In this document: positions 43,877 to 54,764 of the stretch, piece after piece
Position numbering within the stretch: position 1 is the stretch's first letter
Layout of the letters: every line of letters begins with the position of its first letter
Assembly: GCA_958510825.1 (NCBI GenBank)
Contig: OY294048.1
Location: 26,856,680 to 26,920,679 of the forward strand
Direction of reading: 5' to 3'
DNA length: 64,000 bases
Origin: Brachypterus glaber
Lineage: Eukaryota > Arthropoda > Insecta > Coleoptera > Kateretidae
Notes under the pieces: model-generated
The model's database searches: none
What the model saw: the letters and a program-made list of their open reading frames with translations, nothing else
What the model was told of the DNA's origin: nothing
Made by a program: the position numbers and the translations under genes

Positions 43877-44020
43877 TTAACCGTTTCCTCCTGTTTCCAT
43901 TTCTTCTTCAATCTTAACAAAACTCTCCGAATAATTAAATTTTGCCAAGTCCACTTCCTCACATCCTGGTTTCAATAACCCAATAGCTTGAGCTTTCTTA
44001 ACATCATTTAATTGATGCAT
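43877..44020 (-). pseudogene. Tc1/mariner transposase N-terminal helix-turn-helix relic
   Basis: Minus-strand frame of 47 codons starting MHQLNDVKKAQAIGLLKPGC and continuing with VDLAKFNYSESFVKIEEEME, then TGG and a stop at 43877. It follows the helix-turn-helix pattern of Tc1-type transposases (K-A-x-A-I-G-L-L-x-x-G, V-A/L-x-x-F-x-x-S-x-S-x-V). Right after the stop, another frame reads KKRAGSER, which looks like the basic linker that normally follows, so a frameshift is likely. I see no catalytic domain downstream on this strand. Confidence 0.6.
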
Positions 44021-44392
44021 TTCCAATTATGTATGTACTTAATTAAATTAATTAAATTAAATCCTTTATTAATTATGAACCATAGATATTAACTTTATAA
44101 TTATTATAAATAATTTTGACAAATATTGTCAACATTGACAACTGAATTATTTGTAAACAATTATTCAATTTACATAACTAGATTTTCTATTTGGTTTTTT
44201 TTTTCGGATCCAACTGTACTACACGGTATACAAGTCATACACCCAATTTTTATTTCATAACAGTTACAACGTTCAGTAACGAACAGACATTTACAGGCAA
44301 TGATGATTTTAGGTGTCTTTATATTTTACAAATTACAAAATAATTTACCACAAATATTACGTATAGAAATTGTAATTGAATGCTTGTTTCAG
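44021..44392. other. Probable intron sequence upstream of the signal-peptide exon
   Basis: AT-rich, with no exon found. It ends in TTGTTTCAG (AG at 44391-44392), the acceptor for the exon that follows. Confidence 0.4.
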
Positions 44393-44465
44393 GGTGATGT
44401 TGATACGGATACAGGCGGCCACTGCGGTCGCCCTGCTGGCTCTTTTTAGGATAGGATTAGCGCAG
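44393..44465 (+). CDS. Host exon encoding a signal peptide (start codon 44397)
   Basis: This 73-base exon is bounded by acceptor TTGTTTCAG and donor GCGCAG/GTAAGA. The ATG at 44397 opens 23 codons that end in phase 0 at the donor: MLIRIQ, a hydrophobic core AATAVALLALF, then RIGLAQ. An Arg near the start, an 11-residue hydrophobic stretch and a small-residue cleavage context (GLA/Q) make a textbook secretory signal peptide. The exon is much richer in G+C than its surroundings. The preceding intron would be in the 5' untranslated region. I could not find further exons downstream in the window, so the gene probably has long introns. Its product, a secreted or membrane protein, is unidentified. 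Confidence 0.7.
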
Positions 44466-45097
44466 GTAAGATTATTTATTTATTAATATATAATAGACTT
44501 AAACGAACTAACTAGGCTTTATTATTAATACAGGGTGTATCAGAACTCACGTTAAAAAAATTACATGTGCGTTCATACAGCAATAGAAAAAAAATGAGCA
44601 AAATTTAAGAGGGGGGTGTATGTATGAAATTTTGAGATAAGAACAATTTGTTTCTACCAATCCCAGAAACTGTTACAACTACCTATAAAAGTGGGTAAAT
44701 CGCCCAATCGGTTTCTGTGGAAACATACCAGTAGCTAAAGGTATGCATTTTGAAAGTTTGATGACAATGTCAAGTTAAAATCTTTCATATGACAATTTGT
44801 CAAAAATATTTTATTAAGATGGATTTTTTAACTTTATTGTAAAAAGTGTTTTTTCTTTGTTATAATCCTACTTTAAATTTTAGGTCCTAATTTAGAACTG
44901 TTGAAAGTTTTACATTGCACATACACTGAAATGGGATATTATTTAAGAAAATAGTTTAAACCCCCTTTAATCTCTACTTAAAAAAGTAAAAAATTAAAAA
45001 TGGGCTTACATAAAAAGAAAAAAATCGTTAAAAAGTTAGATGGTGATGAAAGAAGAATACCATTTAACTATTAGAGTGTAGAATCCTTATTTCATTA

Positions 45098-45382
45098 AAC
45101 AAATTCAACTAATTGAAAATGTGCAGCATCTAGCTACAGGGACAGTTTCTTCTATAAGACACCTTGGATATGATCAAAGACTCTTTCGGCTTGCTTTATC
45201 CCGTGTCTCCGAAAGCAGAAGTAGTGAGGATCTTATCTATAACTTACCGTATTTTAGATAGTGACTTTTCAGTGGATTTAAAAGAACTTTTTACTCGTAA
45301 TTTGGATGTGGTCATACTTTCACGTGAAAATTTGTTTTACCAGTGCTTCTTTCCTAATCGAGTGATTAGCTTCCGGAACTGA
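45098..45382 (+). pseudogene. Non-LTR retrotransposon (CR1/Jockey-like) polyprotein C-terminus relic
   Basis: The first frame reads IQLIENVQHLATGTVSSIRH and LGYDQRLFRL, matching the E-N-V-Q...Y-x-x-R-L-x-x-L motif that follows the reverse transcriptase. After a frame change, ELFTRNLDVV...FYQCFFPNRVISFRN resembles the terminal F-F-x-x-R-V-I-x-x-W-N motif, with Trp lost. Stops lie upstream at 45070-45085. It sits in the centre of the foldback at 44531-46540. Confidence 0.55.
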
Positions 45383-45517
45383 ATCAATTATCTCAGCCTC
45401 ATCTTAGTTTTTTTTTAAAATCAATATGATGATCGACCTCAAACTTTAATTTTGTATAAAGTGGGTGATTTTTTAGCGTTTAAGTTTATTAGTTTATTTA
45501 TTAGTTTCATACTTAAA

Positions 45518-45914
45518 TGGAGCTCTCTACAACTAGAATTATGAAACAAAAGACGTCTACCCTATCTCTATCTTAATTGTGCTACACTTTCCAGCCAACC
45601 AAATAAATACTCTATTTGTTTTTCATACAACAAATACAGTATTTATTTGGTTGGCCGGAAAGTGGAGCACTGAGTGGCAGGAACGAACATAGCTAATGTG
45701 AATCTGTAGAATGAGATAATTCTACTAAAATTTAGATGGAGCCAGTAATTTCTTTAATATAGTTACACTTTTCGCCCGGCCAAGTAAATATTGTATTTGT
45801 TCAACAAAGAACAAATACAGAATTTGTTTGGTTGGGTGGAAGTGGGAGTGTATGTATGTCTTCTATCCTTTTTGGGTAGAACTTTTGTCCCTGTCTAATC
45901 TAACGGGAGAAATC
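45518..45914. repeat. Dispersed double-hairpin repeat, copy 2
   Basis: Same element as 10079-10480, with about 90% identity over its length. A short part near 45745 is missing. Both internal hairpins are kept. Confidence 0.85.
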
Positions 45915-46549
45915 TCCATTACAGATACATGTTTGACCATTTTTTAATATTTGTAACCAAATAAACTGTTAAACAACACGTGTCTTTAATGATTTACTTA
46001 CAATACAATGCAATGATGATTTACTTACTAAATATGTTTATTTATATTATTATAGACGATACCTAAAAAAACTCAATAAACTATTATTTGGTATATTGGT
46101 TTTCTACTTTTTTAATCGTATAGATTGAGGGGCATTTTAAACATTTGTCCATCGATATATACTTTAAATGGTAGATTTTCCATTCCAGTTTATGTGCACA
46201 TGTAGAAATTTTAATTATTTATCCTTAATTAGGACCTAAAATTTAAAGTAGGATTATAACAAAGAAAAAACACTAAACAAATTTACTAATTCACTACAAT
46301 AAAGTTTAAAAATCCATAATCTTCCAGTAATATAACAGTTTGCATCTTAAAAAATATTTTTGACAAATTGACAAAACTGTCATCAAACATTCAAAATGGA
46401 TACCTTTAGCTACTGGTATGTTTCCATAGAAACCAATTGGGCGATTTACCCACTTTTATAGGTAATTGTAACAGCTTCTGGGATTGGTGAAAACGAAACG
46501 TTCTTATCTTAAAATTTCCTACATACACCCCCCACTTATATTACCTTTC

Positions 46550-46640
46550 CAAATAAGATTAGGTTCTTGGAGGTTGTTATGGACCCCTGCTTGAGCTGGT
46601 CAGAGCACACCACACTCCTGTCCAAAAAATGCCATCTTAA
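46550..46640 (+). pseudogene. Non-LTR reverse transcriptase thumb relic
   Basis: The frame PNKIRFLEVVMDPCLSWSEH followed by TTLLSKKC matches the F-L-G-V-x-x-D-x-x-L-S-W-x-x-H motif after the reverse transcriptase palm, with E in place of the usual Gly. It is only ~30 residues and ends in stops. It is unlikely to be the same copy as 45098-45382, because the order would be reversed. Confidence 0.55.
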
Positions 46641-47603
46641 GAATTACATATTAATATAGTTATTCAAAGAGTGACCGCAAAAGAGTTTTTTAGCCTGTTT
46701 TTCCAACATCTGTAACTTCGATTGGAATTGATAAAATGTAATGTATAAGTGCTCAACTTTTTTGTCTGGTCATGAACTTGTGCAAAAGCAAGATTTATTG
46801 TTCTAGAAACCAAAACATTGACTTCATTATCTTCGCTGTTTATAATTGGTTTTGTTAGAAATTTCACTGCTTTTTATTTCCCAAATTGAAAAAAAATTGT
46901 GTGAATTCTTCTAATTTTTTTTCATAACAGTCTTGCTAAAACAGGATATTTTGTATTAAATTTTCTGCAGGTTCTACTAATTATTTTATCATTTTCACTA
47001 AAAAATAGCAAATAAATGTAAAATAACAGGGTAAGAATAAGCCTCTGCCATTATTTTACACTAATTTATCACGACCATTACGATAACGTTTAAGTTAAAG
47101 AAATAAAAACGAAATGTCATTTACCGGTCTACTTGATTAAATACTACTTTAAAAATTTACAGAAATACGCTTTTTTTTCATAATAATTTGCAAATAACTC
47201 GAAAACGGTTAATGTTAGGTATTTATATTTTCATATTCATTTAAAAGGAAATTAATTAATTTTGGGCTCTATTTCGGCTTGGGATAAATCGGTTAAGTAT
47301 TATTGAGTAAACCACAAAACAACTTTTCTCCAGTTTAAAAAATCAAGGAGAAAATAATTTTTTTAGGGGTGCCCGAATTGCTATTTTTGAATAACTCACA
47401 AACTAGCGGAGAGGCATAAAGTGTTAAAATAAAGCAAATTTAATGCAGATTTTTAAAATTAAAAAATATATAAGGTGTTCCATTTAAAAAATCAAAGTTG
47501 AGTGACACATCCGGTACAACCAGAACTGACACAAGCATGACAATATTTTTAATCGATTGACCATATTCAAAAACCTCAGTGCAAAATATCAGATTTTATA
47601 AAT
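46641..47603. other. Intergenic; one unassigned reverse frame
   Basis: A 67-codon minus-strand frame (46664-46867) with VNVLVSRTINLAFAQVHDQ has somewhat coding-like composition, but I recognise no family or splice sites. The rest is AT-rich, with a TAAGGTGTTCCATTTAAAAA word of the kind often found at the ends of insect DNA transposons. Confidence 0.35.
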
Positions 47604-48591
47604 TACACTGCTCAACACTCAAAAATTTGCCGACACCATTTTAGTTGCATCTGGCTATAATTGATGCGCTGATTTCGGAACCTTTTTTTCATTTTTCTCG
47701 ATCAGCTCGTTTTTTTAAATATAACGCACAATGTTTTTTTTTGCTTATACTTAGTTGTAGTAAAAAAAATATCTAAGATTTAATTAATATTTTTGCGGTG
47801 TATTTTTTTTTATTAATAGGGCTCTAAGCCAAAAAAAGCGGATTTCAAATATCTTTTACGCTTCTTTTTTATAGGCTTCTAAATTCAAAAAATTAAAGTT
47901 TTTTCGATTTTTTTCGCTATATTTTCATGAAAATTTTATATAAATACTAAAGATATGGCTTTGATTTTTATAGGCAACAGTAACACATGGGAGATTTCTA
48001 AAAATAAAAAAAGTTTTAGATTGAATCAAGTAACGGAGATTTTACGGAGAGTTATTGAAAGCAGAACAACAATATTTTAAATTATTTAATGTTTATTTAA
48101 TGTTATTTTAATGTTTTAAAGCAAGGAGAAAAAGTTTTTTTTTTAATTTTTCGTTTTGTTTTTTTTTTTTCATAATAAATTTAATTTATTGTGTTGGTCT
48201 CCAAAAAATAAATAAAATATTTCAAAATTTTTGTTGTTTTTTTTATAACCCCCGGTAAAATCTCCGTCTCTGGATTAAATCTAAAACTTTTTTATTTTTA
48301 TAAACCGCACATTTAGAAGCCTATTAAAAACGAACAAATAAAGATATTTTAAATCCGCTTTTTTTGGCTTAGAGCCAACTAATATATAATCAATCCACGA
48401 CAAAAAAAATAATTAGAGCTATTTTTTTTTTGCTACAACTATAGGCAAAAAATACACTGTGCGCTATATCTAAAAAAAAAGAGCTGATCGAGAAAAACGG
48501 ACAAAGGTTCCAAAATCAGCTCATCAAATATAGCCACACGCAACTAAAAGCTCCCCGACAAATAAAAAAATCTTTTTTTGTAGAGCAGTGT
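47604..48591. mobile_element. Foldback element, ~440-bp arms
   Basis: ACACTGCTC...TTTGCCGACACC...TTTTAGTTGC...GGAACCTTTTTTTCATTTTT...CTCTAAGCCAAAAAAAGCGG pairs with the complements on the right (CCGCTTTTTTTGGCTTAGAG...AAAGGTTCC...GCAACTAAAAGCTCCCCGAC...GAGCAGTGT). The centre around 48040-48260 recurs at 54765-55063. Confidence 0.8.
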
Positions 48592-48786
48592 TATTGGTTT
48601 GGACATTTAATAACCCATAAGAGATATGAGGGTAGAATCTCTCAATTTTTGTTAGTTTTCTGCCTTTATAGCAAATTTCAGCTAAATCGGAAATTTTTCA
48701 AAAATTTTGACCCACCCTAATGTCGCATTTTTGTTTCAATTTTTTCACTATTTTGTTTGTAATCAGCGGTGCAAAAAAATTAAAAT

Positions 48787-48977
48787 AAATTAAAATTAGC
48801 TTAACGCTATCTACAATTTTATGTTAGAAAATTAGCACAAAATGGCTCTAACTTAGTACCAAAGCCAACTTAATTTATTGTATAGAAATTGTGTTCCGGC
48901 GCCTAGAGCCATTTTGTAGCTATTTTCTAACATAAAATTTGTAGATAGCGTTAAGCTAATTTTAAATTATTTTAAAA
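48787..48977. mobile_element. Palindromic MITE, ~75-bp arms
   Basis: AAATTAGCTTAACGCTATCT / ACAATTTTATGTTAGAAAAT...CAAAATGGCTCTA pairs with TAGAGCCATTTTGTAGCTAT...AGATAGCGTTAAGCTAATTT. The loop is ~40 bases. Confidence 0.85.
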
Positions 48978-49850
48978 AATTTAAAAATCTCAATATGATA
49001 AGTTTTGTCTATTTTGATTTTAAATATCTTAGAAACAAATAAAAATAAAAATAAGGATATTCTACAAAATTGCCTAAAAAATAAGTCTTTCGATATCCGT
49101 AGGTAATAAAAATTAAATATACACTGAAAAAAATATAAAAAAATTTAAAAATCGAACTTTCTTAAAAAGCGACCCAAGGATTTTTTTCGTTTTGCTCCTA
49201 AAATAATCAGGGGATGTCCCCAAATCAATTTCTAAAAAAAACTAAGAGTGATTAAATTCCTGATTAAAAATTAGTCCAAGCTCTCCGCACAGTGTTTTGT
49301 CAGGGCGAAAAGTTGGCCATTTGAGGTTTTAAAAAACTTTGGAAATTTATTTTTTTTTATATAATTTACTATTCTATATTGATAGGTCTATAAGGATTGA
49401 TAATACTTTTTTTATTGAAAATAATATTCGTAGGCAAAATACACTCTTAAAGCTGGGGTTTTCATAATAGCATTTTAGTTTAGAGCACATAACTCTTCAA
49501 CTACTAAACAAATATATATGTTTATCTAAAATTTGTGTCCTTTGTAAGTATTTTGATCCAAATTTAACATATTTTGCTGTTCCTAACAGACCAAAAATGT
49601 ACACTGAAAAAAGTAATACATATTTTTTAAATATATTTTTTGAAATGGACTTTTCGTTGTTATCGCCGCTGGCCGCCGCACTTTTTTGTTTTTAAATGTG
49701 TTCCTTGGTACCTTAAAAATGTTGGCCTTTTTGGCCAAAATGGTTACCGCGTCCTTTAGCGTAAAATTTTCCTTATGAAAAGTTTTGTTTTTCTAGTAAA
49801 GTATTTGAGTAAGTATTTACGGAGAGTTATTGTAGTATAATGATCTCACT
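48978..49850. other. Intergenic, no gene
   Basis: AT-rich. TTTACGGAGAGTTATTG at 49817 repeats a word in the centre of the foldback at 47604-48591 (48043). The 5' part of the Transib gene was sought here and not found. Confidence 0.4.
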
Positions 49851-49853
49851 ATT

Positions 49854-50775
49854 TGGAATTATGAAGTTCCATCATCAACAAAATATTGCCGACCAATATC
49901 TTTTTCATTCACAAAGGAAACATCAAAAGAAACAAAGAAAATTGAAGAGAACATGCATGGTACAAAGAGTTTTAAAGTTACTCATAAATTGTTTTTTACT
50001 ATTGTGGATGGTAAAGTTTGTAATTCTTTACAAAATATTGCTTCCTAGACTTGTTATATTTGTAAATGCAAGCCAAAACACAGAAACAACTTAAAAATGG
50101 TTCAGAAATTATCTTCAAATAAAGATACTTATAAGTTTCGACTATCACCACTGCATTGTTTATTAAGAACTTTTGAATGCTTATTACACATGAGCTATAA
50201 ATTAACTGTTAAAAAGTGGACTACTCAAAATCCAAACGAAAAAATGCAAATCAAAATAAGAAAAACGCAATTACAATTTTTTTTTAAAAGACGAATGGGA
50301 CTCCTTGTTGATATTCCACGTCAAGGTGCTGGCACCCAAACTAGCTGCAGAAATAACAGGCATTAATAAAAATTTAATAAAAAGATTCCATGTAATTTTA
50401 CAAGTAAGAAATATGAATGTAAAATTATTTAAGAAATATACTTTAGATACAGCCAAAGAATTTGTGAGGCTGTATCCCTGGTATTACATGCCTGTCACTG
50501 TTCACAAACTTTTGATGCACAGTAGTGACATAATTAAAAACTTTTCATTAATACCCATTAAGCAATTATCAGAAGATGCTCAAGAGGCAAGGAACAAAGA
50601 TTTTGAAAAGTTTAGGGAAGATAATACCCGAAAATGTTCAAGGTTATTGTCCAATGAGGATTTAATTCATAAGCTCCTTATTTCTTCAGATCTCTTTGTT
50701 ACTAGTTTAAGGACTAAATTTAAACATAAGCCAACTGAACTAACAGCTGAAGCTAAAAATTTACTAATAAAATAA
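49854..50775 (+). pseudogene. Transib/RAG1-like DDE transposase pseudogene (5'-truncated)
   Basis: One frame from 49854 to about 50325 reads WNYEVPSSTKYCRPISFSF, then FFTIVDGKVCNSLQNIAS, a stop (TAG near 50047), TCYICKCKPK, LSPLHCLLRTFECLLHMSYK and RRMGLLVDIPRQGAG. At about 50325-50340 the frame shifts and an N-D-G-N-T-A-R-type block expected at this point is missing. The second frame continues LAAEITGINKNLIKRFHVIL to the end, including TVHKLLMHSSDIIK and LSEDAQEARNKDFEKFREDN with TRKCSR. These blocks are those of Transib transposases, the family related to RAG1. By that analogy, the D of VDGK and the E within SEDAQEARNK would be catalytic (inference). Nonsense, frameshift and a missing block make it inactive. 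No TIRs could be assigned. Confidence 0.7.
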
Positions 50776-51345
50776 AATATTTATACCAAGACTTTTTCAT
50801 TTCCATTAAAAAAAAGTGTAAAAATCAATTCAGTTGTTGGAGATCGAGTGGAGATTTAAATATGTTTTTATACGAACTTTTTTTTAAATTTGCTTTTACA
50901 TATATGTTACACATTAAAATAAAAAAAAATCTTTTTGCTTAGAAAGAACACTAAAATAATCATATTTATCGAAAAAAAAAAAATCAGTTAAAAAACACTT
51001 ATTTTTTACCCCCTTTTAACGAACGGCACTTATATTTTTATTTTTCCATTTATTTTATTAGGTTAATTTGCTTCAAAACTATCATTCAGATTAAAAAAAA
51101 AAGACACAAAAAATATATTTTGTGTTTTGACCCTTTTTAACGAACAGCCCTGACTTTTTTTTTGACATTTGATTTTACCAACGTATAGAACATATATTCA
51201 GGGTAATTGTGTGAATTTTTGTAAAAAAAAAAATCCGTGCGCTGTGAATTATGTGAATAAACGGTGTTGTACCGTTGGAGAATAAGAATTTACAAAATTA
51301 TTACAATAAAGTTAAAAAATCCATAATCTTCCAGTAATATAACGT
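50776..51345. other. Intergenic, with a fragment of the 44531-46540 arm at the end
   Basis: 51299-51345 (TTACAATAAAGTTAAAAAAT, CCATAATCTTCCAGTAATAT) matches the arm at about 46297-46335. Before that, GACCCnnTTTTAACGAACRGC occurs twice (about 51008 and 51131) in a weak ~120-bp repeat. No gene. Confidence 0.45.
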
Positions 51346-51440
51346 TTAACACGTTCGCTGCCACCGACTCCGATCGGAGCCTGTCGGCTCCTTGTACATG
51401 TGCCGCCGACTCCGATCGGAGACAACCTGTTTAATAATAA
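51346..51440. mobile_element. TTAA-linked element end with repeated CTCCGATCGGAG palindrome
   Basis: TTAACACGTTCGCTGCC resembles the end TTAATACGTTAAGCGCC at 19770. It interrupts the arm fragment ending at 51345, as an insertion at TTAA would. GCCGACTCCGATCGGAG / ACCGACTCCGATCGGAG occurs twice. The other end was not found, so this is a partial piggyBac-like element at best. Confidence 0.45.
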
Positions 51441-52157
51441 AGCAGTCAGGTTTTCACTTAAATGTTGTTTTAAATAGCCAACAAAGCAAGAAATTCTATT
51501 TAAAAAATATATTTTTAATTCAATGAATGAATATAAAATTATTTTGAAAACTAATTTTTTATTTAAATAAATAATTATAACAAAAGTGCTTAAAATTTTA
51601 CTTTTAAATTAATCGTGTCAAATTTGGATCCTGCTGAAGATTGTTAAGCTAATGTCCTCCAAGAACTAACCTCTAGAGGTTAGAGCTCTACGATTTTGAT
51701 GAAAGCAGCAAATTAAAATAAAGATCTTCAGTTATCAATATCAAGTTTTGGTTTACTTTGAGGACCTCATGCATCCTAGGCAAGATTCACTAACAGTGTG
51801 ATAAAGCGATTTAAATAAAAAGCTTTGAAAATAGCTTTACTAATTCTTTGAAATAAATGTCTATTGAATTGGAGGCACTTTAGCCATTACATCATGAAAA
51901 TGTTAAATTTTTTGAATTTGGCAGGTCATGGTTTAAAACAATGGATTATTTCGAAAATGCTCTGGGGCTGTTTTTTGTATTTCTGATAGTGTATAAAATT
52001 TCACAGATTTACTTTAAATATTTTAGTTAAAGTTTAAAATCAACAAATAACTTAAAAACACAGGAGCTGTGCTTTTTGTCCCTATTCCCCTACTAATGAC
52101 ACCACGTGCTACCGTACGTCCAACCTTACGCACGATAACTGAAAAACTATTAGTTGT
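51441..52157. other. Intergenic, no gene
   Basis: AT-rich with an AATTAATCGTGTCAAATTTG word. GTTAGAGCTCT and CTCTAGAGGTTAG form a weak hairpin near 51670. Nothing else supportable. Confidence 0.35.
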
Positions 52158-52163
52158 GATTCA

Positions 52164-53875
52164 ATGGAAAAAACTGAAAGAATTTTAACAGAAGTCCTTA
52201 CTACCTTGTGTGATTTTTATAGAAAATCCATCCCTAAGAAAACAGAGAGCTCATGTTTTCATTTGAAAAACAATGTAGCAAATTTACAACCTAATGTTTA
52301 TTTTAATGGAAATCTTATTAAGTACAATCCCACACCTAAATATTTAGGAGTAACGATTGATAGGACACTCACTTATCGACTTCATTTGGAAAAGTCAGCT
52401 GCTAAAGTAAGAACAAGAAACAATATGATACAAAAACTATGTAGAACTTCTTGGGGATCAACAGCTACGACCCTTCGATGCTCTGCGCTTGGTATTGTTT
52501 ACAGCGCTGCTGAATATTGTGCTCCAGTTTGGTTAAACAGCTGCCATAACATAGACAAAGAACACATATGAGTTGTCATCTCAAGGTTATATACAACTTT
52601 ACGAGTCCTCCATTTTGATCGGAAGTTACGTCAGAAATCAGCCGGGAAATTTAAATTAGTGGGTAAAATGTAAATAAATAAACGACATAATCTTACTTTT
52701 TAATGTTTTCTTATGTTATATTAAACAAAATCAAACTTACCTAAAAAATATGATACTGCTGACTGCAGGTAGCAGTCGTTTTATGTTTCTACAACTTTTC
52801 ATAAAACACGTCATTGCAAAGAACCTCGAAAACAAACTCAAAACATACATAAATTAGGTTATGTTAACCTGTTGCACGAATATGTTAGAGGTGTGTGCGA
52901 AGAATTATATTTTTATATTTAAATTACTGGTAAAAATAAATAAATATCTGTGTAGTATAACATATTGATTTAGTTTTTACATATATAACAAACTGTTGCA
53001 ACAAAACAACGACAATAAGAAACTTTTACTGACTACTGAAGTAAAAAGACACATCTTTAACAAAGAAAATATTCCTATCTAACGCAACACAGTGTTACCA
53101 ACATAAAATATATTTTTTTACTTTATGTTGAACAATTGGAATCAAAATGGAGGACGCATTTAGTCGGGACGCAGAAGTATGCGCAGACGGTCAAAAATCA
53201 ATCTATTTGTTTATTTATCTATGTGCCATACAAAGAAGCTGGATGTTGTATTGAATTCAACAATGAGAACTATTTCAGGTGCTGGTAACCAAAACATAGT
53301 TACATTTCTCCACCTAAATTTAGAAGACAGGAAGCGTACTTCGAGAATATAAGAAAATTTATATTCCAGATTCATCCTTAGATTAAAATCTAGACGCCCA
53401 TCCTTAAAAACAGCTAAAAAACTACTTGATGATCAAGTAGATTTCAAACTCCGAAAAGCAAATTCGAGAACCACTATGATGGGAAAATTTGGAGAACAAC
53501 TTGATCCAACCGAACAGGTTGACGGTTTTGATTTAAAACGACGGGATTGGTGTCAGTTAAATAGACTCCGAACAAGACACGGACTTTCTGAAGAATATAA
53601 GCATCGCTGCGGTTGGGTTGACATCTAGATGTAATTGTTGTGCAGATTCACAAAGCCTTAACCATATTATAAATAACTGCCCCCTAAGAGCTTATCAAGG
53701 AGACTATGAAGATCTGCTTCACCTTAATGAAAATGTTTTGGAATGGATAAGAAATTTATACATTTTTTTATGATTTACACTGTTTTTACATATTTACCGA
53801 TATCTTATAACTTTTTATATTTTATTTTATTAATTATGCTATACAATAAATAAATACTGAAAAACTAGATGTCAG
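52164..53875 (+). pseudogene. Non-LTR retrotransposon 3' part (RT thumb to zinc-knuckle), split by a MITE
   Basis: Part 1 (52164-52570) encodes the segment after the reverse transcriptase palm: CFHLKNNVANLQPNVYFNG, then PKYLGVTIDRTLTYRLHLEK, KLCRTSWGSTATTLRCSALG and YSAAEYCAPVWLNSCH. Part 2 (53222-53775) resumes LDVVLNSTMRTISGAGNQNI and, after a stop, frames with FDLKRRDWCQLNRLRTRHGL and the terminal CNCCADSQSLNHIINNCPLR zinc-knuckle-like motif, ending VLEWIRNL. The 3' tail has AATAAATAAATACTG. The interval 52604-53155 is a TIR element inserted between the Asn/His and Lys-Leu-Asp codons. Stops and frame changes show that the copy is dead. It is of CR1/Jockey-like type, and I cannot give the exact clade. 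Confidence 0.75.
52604..53155. mobile_element. TIR element (~550 bp) inserted in the LINE
   Basis: GTCCTCCATTTTGATCGG at the left and ATCAAAATGGAGGAC at the right are inverted. Removing the segment restores the LINE reading order (…NSCH…KLDVVLN…). No target duplication could be fixed. The word TTAGGTTATGTTAACCTG inside is a short hairpin. Confidence 0.6.
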
Positions 53876-53922
53876 ATCGATATTTTTAGAAAAAATCAAG
53901 TTCTATGAGAGGAAGAACCGTA

Positions 53923-54293
53923 TGTGACTGGTTCAGCGAAAAGGTATATTAACGCCAAAAAGTAGGTAGATTTCGAGAAAAATGAGTTTAAAGTTAGTGT
54001 GTAGTGACTTGTATAAACATCAATTCGATGTAATTCAGTAGATATATTCTTAAATAGAGATGTTATGGTGTAGATATTTTTTGAGTAAAGATGTTCTGAA
54101 ATTAATATATATTGAGTAGAGATGCTATTATGCCTAACTAATACTTTTAATAATTTTTATTACAAGTGACATTTTTTGAAAAGATATTAATGTTTTTTTA
54201 TTAATTAACGTAGAAGTGTGTAATGCATCGGAAACCCCAAAAATAAAAAATCGATTTTTTTACGCTAATATACTTTTTCATTTAACCACTCAC
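53923..54293. mobile_element. Tc1/mariner-type MITE, copy 1 (TA duplication)
   Basis: The ends TGTGACTGGTTCAGCG and AACCACTCACA are inverted, with TA on both sides (53921-53922, 54294-54295). It shares the interior (CAATTCGATGTAATTCAGTA, GAGATGTTATGGTGTAGATA) with 61752-62151. The right TIR is split by ~15 extra bases. Confidence 0.75.
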
Positions 54294-54295
54294 AT

Positions 54296-54764
54296 ATGGT
54301 TTTTGAATAAAACCCCTTCAAAAATAAAAAAAAAGTTTTAGAAGCACAACTTTTCAAGTTTCGAAAAACAAAAAAAATTCGATTCTTTTTTTATTTGATT
54401 TTTTAAATTAAACTTACAAATTTTTAATAAGGTTTACCTTAAAAAACTTTAAAACGCAGTGATATAAAAAGTTTAAAAAATATATTAATTCTTCGTTTTT
54501 TTTTTCAGAATTCAACTAGTAATTTATTCACGTGTCCAAACGGTAAGTTTTTCACTAAACGAATAGATTAAAAAATATTATATTTTTAAATAGAGCTTGG
54601 TTCATAATGCCCATACCAAATTTCAAAAATAAGTTGTTTTTTATTTGAAAATTAAAGGAAAATCTTTCTTTTTGGGTTGGAAAATAAGAACGATTTAAAA
54701 GGGCCAATCCTAGAACGGTTAAAAAGGCGATTTTATTACTAAATAATGTTTTCATGGAAATTCG
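54296..54764. other. Intergenic, AT-rich, no gene
   Basis: A 66-codon reverse frame (54555-54755) has AT-driven composition. I see no other structure. Confidence 0.4.

Larger units (their letters stand above)
44531..46540. mobile_element. Foldback element with ~330-bp arms and a foreign-filled centre
   Basis: The left arm (44610-44930) has GAGGGGGGTGTATGTATGAA, CCTATAAAAGTGGGTAAATC and TAAAGTAGGATTATAACAAA in complement. The right arm (46190-46535) carries the reverse complement. The left outer end starts CAGGGTGTATCAGAACTC. The right outer end is cut at a LINE relic. The centre holds a LINE relic and the dispersed double-hairpin repeat. A further fragment of the arm occurs at 51299-51345. 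Confidence 0.75.

Noticed and set aside
46664..46867. 67-codon reverse frame with coding-like composition
   Set aside because: No family recognised, no splice sites, flanked by stops; listed only as an unassigned frame.
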